64,000 nt of DNA from Bacteroidota bacterium (lineage in GTDB: Bacteria > Bacteroidota > Bacteroidia > Chitinophagales > Chitinophagaceae). The notes beneath the pieces were generated by a model, which had not been told where the DNA came from, did not search any database, and was given only the letters and a program-made list of their open reading frames with translations. Location: NCBI GenBank assembly GCA_028876495.1, contig JAGWRO010000040.1:62001-126000 (forward strand). The letters run 5' to 3'. A program made the translations under genes and the position numbers. Below, piece by piece: positions 9,204 to 17,715 of this stretch (its first letter is position 1; every line of letters starts with the position of its first letter).

Positions 9204-9974
9204 ATGAATCTTCATCTCGCTCAAAAAATAATCATTGTAACTGGCGGTGCCAAAGGAATAGGAGAAGGAATTGTGAAGGTACTTGCTGCAGAAAATGCAG
9301 TGCCGGTCATCATCGGAAGGAATGAAGAAGATAATTTAAAGATGCTTGCGACTATTGATAATAAAGGATTCCAGGTTGTTGCAGAATTGACAAAACCGCT
9401 GGAATGTGAAAAGGTAATAAAGCAGGTGATTGAAAAATTTAACCATATTGACGGCCTGGTAAATAATGCAGGAGTTAATGATGGGGTAGGTTTGGAGAAA
9501 GGAAATTATGAAGCATTCCTTTCATCGCTACATAAAAATTTAGTCCATTATTATTTAATGGCTCATCATTGTTTGCCCTATTTGAAAGAATCGAAAGGAG
9601 CTATTGTAAATATTGGTTCTAAAACTGCCGAAACAGGACAGGGAAATACCTCAGGGTATGCAGCTTCTAACGGTGGAAGAAATGCACTCACAAGGGAATG
9701 GGCTGTTGAATTATTAAAATATGGAATTAGGGTGAATGAAGTAGTAGTGGCAGAATGCTATACACCATTGTATGAAAAGTGGATTAAAACCTTTGAGGCG
9801 CCTGAAGAAAAATTGAAATCAATTACTGAAAAAATTCCCCTTGAAAAAAGAATGACGACACCTGTTGAAATTGCCAATATGGTTGCCTTTCTTTTGTCGG
9901 ACTGCTCAAGCCATACGACAGGACAGTTGATTCATGTTGACGGTGGTTATGTTCATTTAGATCGCGCGATTTAA
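9204..9974 (+). CDS. SDR-family protein, probable L-fucose dehydrogenase, with YxxxN instead of YxxxK
   Basis: A 256-residue short-chain dehydrogenase with TGGAKGIG at 13-20, Arg39 after the second strand (a hint of NADP+), NNAG at 87-90 and the C-terminal GQLIHVDGGYVHLDR. Ser139 and Tyr152 of the catalytic set are present, but the lysine four residues after the tyrosine is Asn156 (YAASN, codon AAC). I recall similar Bacteroidota SDRs beside fucose genes with a YAAAN-type motif, so this may be a subfamily trait rather than a broken enzyme; that is memory, not a search. Likely role: oxidation of L-fucose to fuconolactone. The flanking TREWAVELLKYGIRVN and CYTPLYEKWI segments are distinctive. 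Confidence 0.85.
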   Translation: MNLHLAQKIIIVTGGAKGIGEGIVKVLAAENAVPVIIGRNEEDNLKMLATIDNKGFQVVAELTKPLECEKVIKQVIEKFNHIDGLVNNAGVNDGVGLEKGNYEAFLSSLHKNLVHYYLMAHHCLPYLKESKGAIVNIGSKTAETGQGNTSGYAASNGGRNALTREWAVELLKYGIRVNEVVVAECYTPLYEKWIKTFEAPEEKLKSITEKIPLEKRMTTPVEIANMVAFLLSDCSSHTTGQLIHVDGGYVHLDRAI

Positions 9975-9998
9975 TTATTTTAAATTTTAAAAGTAATA

Positions 9999-10949
9999 TT
10001 GAAGATGAAAAATAAATTTTTAAAAAAGAATTGGAAGAATTTTTTACTCTTACCTTTTTTGATATCAATTGTTGGTTATTCAATGGCACAAACTACTATT
10101 CCGCTCTATAAAGAAGTTCCCAACAGCAAGCCTGATAAGGATTATAAGGAAAAAGCCGATACAATGAAGTATGGTGTTATTCTCATCAGCAATGTAAGTG
10201 TTCCCGCTATTACTATTTTTAAACCGGAGCACCCCGATAAAAATAAACCGGCAGTTGTTATCTGTCCAGGCGGCGGCTATGCGGTTTTGGCGTATAATTT
10301 AGAAGGAACTGAAGTAGCAAAAATTATGAATACATGGGGCGTAACCGCTGTTGTATTGAAATATAGGTTGCCGAGTGATTCCATTATGAAAGATAAATCC
10401 ATTGGTCCTTTGCAGGATGCGCAACGGGCGCTGCAATATGTAAGAGAAAATGCAAAGGGATTAGATGTTAATCCACAAATGATTGGTATCATGGGCTTTT
10501 CAGCCGGTGGTCATTTGGCATCAACTGCTTCAACACACTTTGATAAAGCTTATATTTCTAATCCGCTCAACACTTCTCTGCGGCCGGATTTTTCTATACT
10601 TGGTTATCCTGTAATCAGTTTTACTGATTCACTAACGCACATGGGTAGCCGCGATAATTTAGTTGGTAAAAACCCGACTCAGGAAATGATCGAAAATTTT
10701 TCCAATGAGTTACAGGTGACTGAAAAAACGCCACCCACTTTTTTGGTTTTGGCAAGTGATGATAAGACCGTAAATCCTAAGAACAGCATTAATTATTATG
10801 AAGCTTTACTAAGAAATAAAGTTCCGGTTGAAATGCATATTTTCCAGAATGGAGGCCATGGTTTTGGAACGCATCTTCTCGCAAAAAATAATTGGATGGA
10901 GAATCTAAAGCATTGGATGGAACATAACGGATATTTGAGCCTGGAATAG
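9999..10949 (+). CDS. Secreted alpha/beta hydrolase (carbohydrate acetyl-esterase-like)
   Basis: A 316-residue alpha/beta-hydrolase with an N-terminal hydrophobic signal ending near SMAQ, so periplasmic or surface-exposed. The oxyanion-hole strand VVICPGGGYAVLAYN resembles the HGGG type of acetyl-xylan esterases and BD-FAE-like enzymes. The nucleophile elbow is GFSAGGH, the acid probably the Asp in LASDDKTVNP, and the catalytic His in NGGHGFG. It is the last gene of the fucose operon, 24 bases after the SDR. A reasonable guess is removal of acetyl groups from fucose-containing glycans so the GH29 enzyme can act. Esterase activity is likely; the natural substrate is unknown. Confidence 0.82.
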   Translation: MKMKNKFLKKNWKNFLLLPFLISIVGYSMAQTTIPLYKEVPNSKPDKDYKEKADTMKYGVILISNVSVPAITIFKPEHPDKNKPAVVICPGGGYAVLAYNLEGTEVAKIMNTWGVTAVVLKYRLPSDSIMKDKSIGPLQDAQRALQYVRENAKGLDVNPQMIGIMGFSAGGHLASTASTHFDKAYISNPLNTSLRPDFSILGYPVISFTDSLTHMGSRDNLVGKNPTQEMIENFSNELQVTEKTPPTFLVLASDDKTVNPKNSINYYEALLRNKVPVEMHIFQNGGHGFGTHLLAKNNWMENLKHWMEHNGYLSLE

Positions 10950-10966
10950 AAAACCTGAGACTTGGA

Positions 10967-10999
10967 AAACAAAAATTTCTTTTATTTATACGTTTACTG
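10967..10999 (+). repeat. 33-bp intergenic element, copy 2
   Basis: It begins AAACAAAAATT and ends CGTTTACTG. It lies 18 bases after the esterase stop, in the gap between convergent esterase and tex genes. Confidence 0.7.
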
Positions 11000-11044
11000 T
11001 AAAACTTTTTGCATTTACCCGTTAACGTTATATTGAAACAACGG

Positions 11045-13294
11045 TTATTTTCCAAACTTTTTTCGCAATAAACTCATTGCATCTTCCATTGAGGCGCTTT
11101 CTTTTTCTTTAGTAGTAAAAGAATTGGAATGGCTTTTATTTTTTCCGGGTACCTTCTGTTGGCTTTTTTCAGGTAATTCCTGTGTTTGTTTTATTGATAA
11201 AGCGATTCGTTTTCTTATCATATCAACCTCAACTACTTTCACCATTACCTTATCATTCAATTTTAAAACCTCTCCGGGATCAGAAATGTATTTATGAGCA
11301 ATTTCAGAAACATGTACCAATCCATCCTGCTTTACGCCAATATCAACAAAAGCACCAAAGCGGGTAAGATTGGTTATTTGTCCAGGCACAATCATTCCTG
11401 TTTTTACATCTTCTATTGAATAAATATTGGCAAACTCAAAAGCCTGCGCCTCCCTACGCGGATCTATACCTGGTTTTTTTAATTCTTTTAAAATATCATG
11501 TAAAGTGTGCAACCCGATGTTTTCGTTTACGTATGACTGTGAGTTTATTTTATTTACAATACTTTCATTACCGATAATTTCCTTTACAGCTATGCCGGCA
11601 TCTTTGGCCATTTGTTCAACCACTTTATAAGATTCCGGATGTACACCACTTTCATCCAAAGGATTGTCGCCGTTTTTAATTCGTAAAAAACCTGCACATT
11701 GCTCATAGGCTTTGTCGCCCAGCCTTGCCACTTCTTTCAGTTGTTGCCGGTTGGTAAAGCGGCCTTTTTCTTTTCGATAGGTTACAATATTTTCTGCAAT
11801 AGAAGGTCCGATACCACTTACATAACTCAATAAATATTTACCTGCTGTATTCAAATTTACACCTACTGAATTCACACAACTTACCACTGTGTGATCCAGT
11901 TTTTCTTTCAACCTTACCTGGTTTACATCATGCTGGTACTGGCCTACACCAATACTTTTCGGATCTATTTTTACCAGTTCGGCCAGCGGATCCATTAACC
12001 TTCTTCCAATGCTCACAGCGCCACGAACGGTAATGTCCTGGTCCGGGAATTCTTCACGACCAATTTCTGATGCAGAATAAATAGAAGCTCCATCTTCATT
12101 TACCAAAAAAACCGGTAAGACTGTATTCAATCCTTTAATAAATTGTTCCGTTTCTCTGCCCGCTGTTCCATCACCAATTGCAAATGCTTCTATTCCAAAT
12201 TCACTCACATAACTTTCAATCTTATGTTTTGCTTCATCCAGTTTATAATTTTTTTCATGAACAAAAATGACATCTGTTTTTTGCAAATCACCTTTCTCAT
12301 CCAGCACAACTACTTTACAACCTGTGCGATATCCCGGATCGATTGCTAATATTTTTTTACTGCCTAAAGGCGATGAAAGCAAAAGCTGGCGAAGGTTTTC
12401 AGCAAATACGCTTATCGCTTCTTCATCTGCCTTTGTCTTTAAAGCCATCCTGAATTCGCTTTCAAGACTTGGCTGTAATAATCGCCGGTAGGCATCTTTA
12501 ATTGCTTTTTTTACGTGTTCTGCCGCTTCATTGTTTGCTTTTATAAATTGATCTTCAATTTTTAATAGGGCTGTTTCTTCTTCAGGCGCGATGTTCATTT
12601 TTAAAAAACCTTCAATAAACCCACGCATAATCGCTAATATTCTATGCGAAGGAATTTTAGAAACCGGTTCAGAAAAATCGAAATAATCTTTGTACTTAAT
12701 TCCGGCTTCTTCTTTATCATTTAAAATTTTGCTTTGAACAGTTGCTGTCTGCTCAAATAATTTTCTCATTTTAGCGCGTACTTCAGCATCTTCATTGATT
12801 ACTTCAGCAATAATATCGCGCGCACCATGCAAAGCCATTTCTGCATCAGTTATTTTTTCATTCAAAAATGTTTGCGCTTCGGTTTCGGGAACAATATTTT
12901 GCTGCTGTAATAACAATAAAGCCAGTGGTTCCAGGCCATTTTCACGTGCCGTTTGCGCTTTTGTTTTTCGCTTTGGTTTGTAAGGCAAATAAATATCTTC
13001 CAATTCGTTTAGCGTGGTAGCGTCATTGATTTTTTGCTGCAGAAAATCCGTCATTTTTCCCTGCTCATTAATCGTTTTTTCAATAAAGGTTTTTCTATCA
13101 GCAAATTCCTGTTGAAACTTTGCTTCTTCCTGTATGTTTTGAATTTGAACCTCGTCCAAGGCGCCGGTTTTATCTTTTCGGTAACGCGCGATGAAGGGAA
13201 TGGTAGCGCCTTCAGCTAATAATTCTAATACGGCAAGTACCTGCTTTTCCGAAATTGATAATTTGGCTGAAACGAAAGCTGAATAGGTTTTCAT
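11045..13294 (-). CDS. tex: Tex-family RNA-binding transcription accessory protein
   Basis: A 749-residue Tex/YhgF homologue, a conserved nucleic-acid-binding protein linked to transcription and RNA turnover. Visible domains are the helical Tex N-terminal region (to about 200, with GATIPFIARYRKD), the YqgF/RNase H-like domain (from about 325, KILAIDPGYRTGCKVVVLD), helix-hairpin-helix repeats around 490-560 (GKYLLSYVSGIGPSIAENIV), and a C-terminal S1 domain around 645-715 (PGQITNLTRFGAFVDIGVKQ). A basic, Ser/Lys-rich tail follows. It is monocistronic and convergent with the fucose operon. Length and domain order are standard. Confidence 0.96.
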   Translation of the reverse strand: MKTYSAFVSAKLSISEKQVLAVLELLAEGATIPFIARYRKDKTGALDEVQIQNIQEEAKFQQEFADRKTFIEKTINEQGKMTDFLQQKINDATTLNELEDIYLPYKPKRKTKAQTARENGLEPLALLLLQQQNIVPETEAQTFLNEKITDAEMALHGARDIIAEVINEDAEVRAKMRKLFEQTATVQSKILNDKEEAGIKYKDYFDFSEPVSKIPSHRILAIMRGFIEGFLKMNIAPEEETALLKIEDQFIKANNEAAEHVKKAIKDAYRRLLQPSLESEFRMALKTKADEEAISVFAENLRQLLLSSPLGSKKILAIDPGYRTGCKVVVLDEKGDLQKTDVIFVHEKNYKLDEAKHKIESYVSEFGIEAFAIGDGTAGRETEQFIKGLNTVLPVFLVNEDGASIYSASEIGREEFPDQDITVRGAVSIGRRLMDPLAELVKIDPKSIGVGQYQHDVNQVRLKEKLDHTVVSCVNSVGVNLNTAGKYLLSYVSGIGPSIAENIVTYRKEKGRFTNRQQLKEVARLGDKAYEQCAGFLRIKNGDNPLDESGVHPESYKVVEQMAKDAGIAVKEIIGNESIVNKINSQSYVNENIGLHTLHDILKELKKPGIDPRREAQAFEFANIYSIEDVKTGMIVPGQITNLTRFGAFVDIGVKQDGLVHVSEIAHKYISDPGEVLKLNDKVMVKVVEVDMIRKRIALSIKQTQELPEKSQQKVPGKNKSHSNSFTTKEKESASMEDAMSLLRKKFGK

Positions 13295-13398
13295 AGTGTA
13301 ACTTAGACTTCATTTTTTATGAGGCGGCGAAGGTAAAAAATTATCTCTCTCAACGCCTTTTTTTCAAAGAAGTTATCCAGATAAAGACAAATATTTCT

Positions 13399-13436
13399 AA
13401 AAAAAACTGCTATTGGTTTTTGAGGACAATAGCAGT
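13399..13436 (-). terminator. Intrinsic terminator downstream of the zinc-enzyme gene
   Basis: A perfect 10-bp stem (ACTGCTATTG at 13406-13415, CAATAGCAGT at 13427-13436) with an 11-base loop. On the minus strand it is followed by a run of eight T's, 23 bases after the stop at 13460. Confidence 0.88.
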
Positions 13437-13459
13437 GAGCAAAGTAATAAGTCAATATT

Positions 13460-14464
13460 TTATTCTTCCCTTTCTCCGGTTGAAAGATTTAATAACTTGC
13501 CTTTGTTCCAGGCTTTTAATTCACGTTTGTAATTCTTTTTATTTTGTTTGGTAAGATGCGGATCGTCTAAAGAAATAAGATCAGGACTGCCACCGTTAAC
13601 CCACGCTGTATACCAATAAGAGGCTACATCATAAATAGATAATTGCAATTGTTTTTCAACCATTCCTCCCAGCGCTTCATTAAATTGTTTTGCATATTCA
13701 TCAGAGAAAACAGGTGAGTTATAAAATTTTATAACGTTGCCGCTGCTGTCTCTTTTATACATATTTTCTTCAGTAAACCTGCTTCTCACTTCTTTTTCTT
13801 TTGCCAAAAGTGTATCAACCAGCGAATGAGATTGTTCAATCATTTTAAAAGTTTCATCAGGAATATTTTTGATATATTTTGCCTGCGGTGTTTTAAAATT
13901 ATAAGAACCTCCAAACCTGTCAGGTAGCGTAGATTCCCACAATGAATGAACTCCTTTTTGACCTGTTAACTGACCATTATAATTGGAAGAAGTATGCAAG
14001 GGCATGTGCGCGTCTGCCACATAATGTGATAATTCTGCGGAAAGAAAAAGTATTCCTGATTTATCTCTTTTCTTAAATGCATAAGTAAGTTTTTCAGTAA
14101 GATTTTCAATGTACCAGGGTAAATAACCGGTTTTGTTTAAGAAAGCACTGTCGTATTTTTCAAAAGCTTCTTTGGCGGTTTTAGGGAAAGCGCTTAAAGG
14201 GATTTTGAAATCTTCTACATCAATATAATGACGAGGCGGTTCTTTCCTGTCATTCAAAAGCCCTCTTCTCAAATCCGGTACTACCGCGCCTTCTGTAATA
14301 AAATCAATATGGTTATAATAGAATTTTTGCATTGGCGCAGGAAGTGCAAACACAGCCGCACGACTGATGTGTTTGTGACCCCATTGGCCCCAGGCAAATG
14401 CTAAAGTAATGTAACCGGAAATCAATAAAAACAAAAAAACGATTTTTAAAATCTTAGTTTTCAT
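13460..14464 (-). CDS. Secreted S1/P1-like zinc-dependent nuclease / phospholipase C family protein
   Basis: A 334-residue exported protein. The signal peptide (MKTKILKIVFLFLLISGY onwards) ends with AFA just before WGQWGHKHI, so Trp25 would be the mature N-terminus, as in S1/P1 nucleases where the N-terminal Trp binds zinc. Further zinc ligands are expected in GHKHISRAA, PPRHYID and the motif SHYVADAHMPLHTSSN. This fold is shared by zinc-dependent phospholipases C and S1/P1 nucleases, and I cannot choose between phosphodiester and phospholipid substrates. The C-terminal part is rich in Lys and Asn. It is the last gene of the minus-strand block and ends in a strong terminator. Confidence 0.85.
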   Translation of the reverse strand: MKTKILKIVFLFLLISGYITLAFAWGQWGHKHISRAAVFALPAPMQKFYYNHIDFITEGAVVPDLRRGLLNDRKEPPRHYIDVEDFKIPLSAFPKTAKEAFEKYDSAFLNKTGYLPWYIENLTEKLTYAFKKRDKSGILFLSAELSHYVADAHMPLHTSSNYNGQLTGQKGVHSLWESTLPDRFGGSYNFKTPQAKYIKNIPDETFKMIEQSHSLVDTLLAKEKEVRSRFTEENMYKRDSSGNVIKFYNSPVFSDEYAKQFNEALGGMVEKQLQLSIYDVASYWYTAWVNGGSPDLISLDDPHLTKQNKKNYKRELKAWNKGKLLNLSTGEREE

Positions 14465-14644
14465 GAAGAGACTTTTTGAGATAAAGAGAGTTGATTGAAT
14501 AAAATGATTTTGTGGCGATAAATATAAGAATCAATAGCGGATTCAAACTTAATAATAGTATGAATTTGCTGAATCAAAGACATAAGTGGGAGATAGTGAA
14601 CAAACAAATTGTAGCAATTTTTAATTAACTGTAGGATTGCCATT

Positions 14645-15940
14645 TCAGGAATGCGCATAATCCATTTCGAAGTTCCCATTTATTCTTTCTATTGATGGAT
14701 TGAAATATCCAAATTTCAAATCCGGGAATTCTTCTCTCAGTAAATCCATCATTTGCCTTATGCCAATGCATTCACCGGTTTCTGTAACACCGATTTTACC
14801 AAGATACCAATCAGGATCAATATTGAAATTTCTCCATTGAATCATTTTTAATCCGGTTGATTTTATTAATTCTCTTAATGCTTCATATTCTTCCACACTA
14901 TCAGTCATGCCGGGAAAAACAAAATAATTAATGCTGGTCCAGCCGCCAAAGCTATTTACCACTTTAAGGCTTTCAAGGATATCTTCGAATTGATAATTAT
15001 TTGGACGGTAATAAGGGGTATAAATTTTTTCCCTGGCGGAATTGGTACTTACACGAATGCTGTTCAAACCGGCTTCGCATAAGACTTTTACCGCTTCAGG
15101 ATCGCTACCATTTGTGTTGATATTGATACTTCCTTTTTGAGTATGTTTCCTGATCTCTTTTATGGATTCTTCAATTGTTTTCCACATTAGCAGCGGTTCG
15201 CCTTCGCATCCCTGGCCAAAACTAACGATCGGGTAAGGAGCAGATTCCAGATGCGGAACGGTATATTCAACGATTTCTTCAGCAGTAGGTTTAAACATCA
15301 GCCGGTCTTGTGTGGAAAAAATACTTTCTTCCTGAGGCTGAAAAGAAATACACCCGATGCAATTGGCATTGCAAGCCGGTGAGCTCGGAACAGGGCATTC
15401 CCATCTTCCCATAAAAAAATTCCTTGCAGCAGGACAATGATAAGTAAGGCAACAATTGTTGGCGAGGTGTTGTACCAAACGGTTATGCTTGTACGCAGAT
15501 AATAAATCTTTTACACCAGCTTCAATTTTTTCTTCATCAAAGCCTGCACTTTCCTGCCTGATATCTTTTTCAATTCTTACTGCTGTTACATAAAACTTCT
15601 CATTATGCCATCCGGCTGCGGTGTAACAAAATAAGGGAAGTGTTTCAGCGCCAGGCAAAGTTTCGTACGCAGCAAGATAAGTACCTGTAAATGCCGGCGG
15701 AATAAAAGCTGCAACCGCCCAACCTTTTTCGCAAAGCCGCATTTCTCCTGTTTTTACATCTATTCCAATACCACGGCGCTGCGGCAATTCGTATAATTGT
15801 CCGCCTTCAGGAAGTTCTATCCATTCATCATTTTCTACTGGTATAGCATCCCAGCCACTTCTGCCACATGCGTAAAGCGAAACATCTTCGAAGATGTTTC
15901 CTTCGCCGTCAGAATATAATAGATAGGGAGGATGGTTCAT
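14645..15940 (-). CDS. Radical SAM protein of unknown specificity
   Basis: A 431-residue radical S-adenosylmethionine enzyme. The cluster-binding motif is CNANCIGC (Cx3Cx2C), about residues 188-195, followed by a partial TIM barrel with a GQGCEGEPLL motif, the SININTNGSDPEAV strand and SIRVSTNSA. The N-terminal 150-odd residues form a separate domain that I do not recognise; just before the cluster lie additional cysteines (NNCCLTYHCPAARNF). The C-terminus (YFNPSIERINGNFE) lacks an obvious SPASM cluster. The upstream neighbours, a membrane protein and a ureohydrolase, lie on the same strand 22 bases away, so they may share a transcript. Function is unknown. Confidence 0.88.
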   Translation of the reverse strand: MNHPPYLLYSDGEGNIFEDVSLYACGRSGWDAIPVENDEWIELPEGGQLYELPQRRGIGIDVKTGEMRLCEKGWAVAAFIPPAFTGTYLAAYETLPGAETLPLFCYTAAGWHNEKFYVTAVRIEKDIRQESAGFDEEKIEAGVKDLLSAYKHNRLVQHLANNCCLTYHCPAARNFFMGRWECPVPSSPACNANCIGCISFQPQEESIFSTQDRLMFKPTAEEIVEYTVPHLESAPYPIVSFGQGCEGEPLLMWKTIEESIKEIRKHTQKGSININTNGSDPEAVKVLCEAGLNSIRVSTNSAREKIYTPYYRPNNYQFEDILESLKVVNSFGGWTSINYFVFPGMTDSVEEYEALRELIKSTGLKMIQWRNFNIDPDWYLGKIGVTETGECIGIRQMMDLLREEFPDLKFGYFNPSIERINGNFEMDYAHS

Positions 15941-15962
15941 TTATAAATTATTTTTCCGGCTT

Positions 15963-16523
15963 TTAAACAGATTCAGTTATTGAAGCCGGTTTTTGATTTA
16001 GTTGTTCCTGCGCAAATGAGTTAAATTGTTTTTCATTAAGATTTGTTGGCTCTTCAACTTCTGCCTGTATCAGGTGATTATTTTTAAAATCAAGTGTGAG
16101 AATATTGTCTTTTAGGATTACATTATTAAAAGTATTCCACAAATATTCTTTTTCAGGAAAATTAAGTTTCATAACTTTTTGGGTTGTAAAAACGATCTGC
16201 AATTTCTGCAAGGCGAAATGATAAAGAACGCCAACGATTACCAGTGCGATCACCATATAATAATTTTGCAAACCAAACCAGCAACCTGCAAGCACGAAGA
16301 GAAGCACCTGGTCAAGATAATTACCCTGTTTGTACTTTTTTATAAAATACAAACGCATAAAAATATAAATGCCTACCAGCAATATGGCTGAAGCGGCTTC
16401 GTAACGGTAAACATCGTAGAACAACATTAAAATAAAAAGCGACAGGTTTAGCAAAAGCACGATGAGTACTATTGTTCGATAAGATTTTATTTTTTCATTT
16501 TTCAAAATGATCTCAAACTGCAT
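15963..16523 (-). CDS. Small membrane protein of unknown function
   Basis: A 186-residue protein with about four hydrophobic helices in its first two-thirds, arranged as two hairpins (around TIVLIVLLLNLSLFILMLFY and QVLLFVLAGCWFGLQNYY), and a soluble C-terminal tail of about 70 residues. The tail has alternating strands, with a loose resemblance to YcxB-like domains. I chose the ATG at 16523 because it overlaps the stop of the upstream ureohydrolase by 11 bases (ATGCAGTTTGA), a typical translational-coupling arrangement; an in-frame ATG at 16541 also exists. No function is assigned. Confidence 0.75.
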   Translation of the reverse strand: MQFEIILKNEKIKSYRTIVLIVLLLNLSLFILMLFYDVYRYEAASAILLVGIYIFMRLYFIKKYKQGNYLDQVLLFVLAGCWFGLQNYYMVIALVIVGVLYHFALQKLQIVFTTQKVMKLNFPEKEYLWNTFNNVILKDNILTLDFKNNHLIQAEVEEPTNLNEKQFNSFAQEQLNQKPASITESV

Positions 16524-17568
16524 ATTTATCATTTGAAGCAATCAACAGATTGCATAATTTAAAGAGAACTCTGGCTCCTACATTTTCATCCCATTCATTG
16601 GCACTGATGCCTACTTCATTTAAATCAAAACCGATCAATTGTCTTCCGCTTGCCAGTATTTTCCTGAGTAAATAATACACTTGTTGTATATCAAACCCGC
16701 CGGGAACCGGTGTTCCGGTATTAGGGCATAATTTGGGATCGAGACCGTCAATATCGAAACTTACATATACTTTTTGAGGAAGATGATTGATCAGTTCCAT
16801 TACAATATCCTTCCATGTTTCACCTTCATACAGGCGTTCTTTAATGTTTTTGTCAAAATAGCTTACCACACGCCCATCACTTTCCCTGATAAATTCCAAT
16901 TCACACGGCGAATAATCGCGAACACCTACCTGCAAGAGTTTGGTAAGTTGTGGAATTTCTTTAAGTGCATTGTACATTACTGAGGCATGCGAATAAGTAA
17001 GGCCTTCATAAGACTCACGCAGGTCGCAATGTGCGTCAATTTGTAATATACCAAAATTGCCATGCTTTTCGGAGATCGCTTTATAAAAACCAAACGGAGT
17101 ACTGTGATCACCTCCAAGAATGCCTACTAATTTACCCTGTTCAAGAAGCTCTTTTGTTTGCTCGTATACCCAGTTGTTTAAAAATACGCTTCCTTTATTG
17201 ATCTCGCGTAAAACTTTTTGCATGAATTTATTCTCAGAAAGTTCTTCTTCTTCGGTAATGAAGTTGATATATAATTCAGCTTCTTTGCGCAGATAATCAC
17301 TTTTCATCATCACATTTTTATCCGCATCGCGCAGAAAAATACCTTGCTTCCAGCCATTTGGATTATCTGCATCGAAGAGGTCAATCTGCAGGCTTGCATG
17401 GCATATACGTTCTGTAACTCTTGCTGTACCTGCTTTATAGCTTACTGTTACTTCCCACGGAACAGGAAGTATAATTAATTTTGAATCTTCTTCTGAAAAA
17501 GGAAGCCCGAAAATTCCTTTATTTGGATTCGATACTGAATCCACGTCAAAATGAGTAAGGTCAACCAT
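16513..17568 (-). CDS. Ureohydrolase (arginase/agmatinase/formimidoylglutamase family)
   Basis: A 351-residue binuclear manganese hydrolase. The metal-binding signatures of the ureohydrolase superfamily are intact: GILGGDHSTPFG, QIDAHCDLR and VSFDIDGLDP. Family members hydrolyse guanidino or formimino compounds (arginine, agmatine, N-formimidoylglutamate) to release urea or formamide; the sequence alone does not tell which. The insertion around residues 90-130 and the length (most agmatinases are near 300 residues) fit the longer group found in Bacteroidota. No histidine or polyamine gene lies nearby. Its stop overlaps the start of the next membrane-protein gene. Confidence 0.9.
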   Translation of the reverse strand: MVDLTHFDVDSVSNPNKGIFGLPFSEEDSKLIILPVPWEVTVSYKAGTARVTERICHASLQIDLFDADNPNGWKQGIFLRDADKNVMMKSDYLRKEAELYINFITEEEELSENKFMQKVLREINKGSVFLNNWVYEQTKELLEQGKLVGILGGDHSTPFGFYKAISEKHGNFGILQIDAHCDLRESYEGLTYSHASVMYNALKEIPQLTKLLQVGVRDYSPCELEFIRESDGRVVSYFDKNIKERLYEGETWKDIVMELINHLPQKVYVSFDIDGLDPKLCPNTGTPVPGGFDIQQVYYLLRKILASGRQLIGFDLNEVGISANEWDENVGARVLFKLCNLLIASNDKYAV

Positions 17569-17678
17569 TGTATTAACTACTTAATTTTTTTGGACGGCAA
17601 AGGTACAGAGTATAAAATTAACCATTAAAAGTGGGACGTTAAAATTCGGACTTCTTTAAAGTGGGTAGAAGCAACTTA

Positions 17679-17711
17679 CAGTAAACCAGGAAATAAAGCC
17701 AATTTTTATTT
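17679..17711 (-). repeat. 33-bp intergenic element, copy 3
   Basis: Read on the minus strand it begins AAATAAAAATT and ends GGTTTACTG. It starts 5 bases after the stop of the kinase gene, between that gene and the ureohydrolase. Confidence 0.75.
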
Positions 17712-17715
17712 TGCC

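Noticed and set aside
14461-14679. A 72-residue frame on the minus strand between the zinc-enzyme and radical SAM genes
   Set aside because: It overlaps the end of the radical SAM gene, has no family-like motif, and its composition matches translated AT-rich intergenic DNA.
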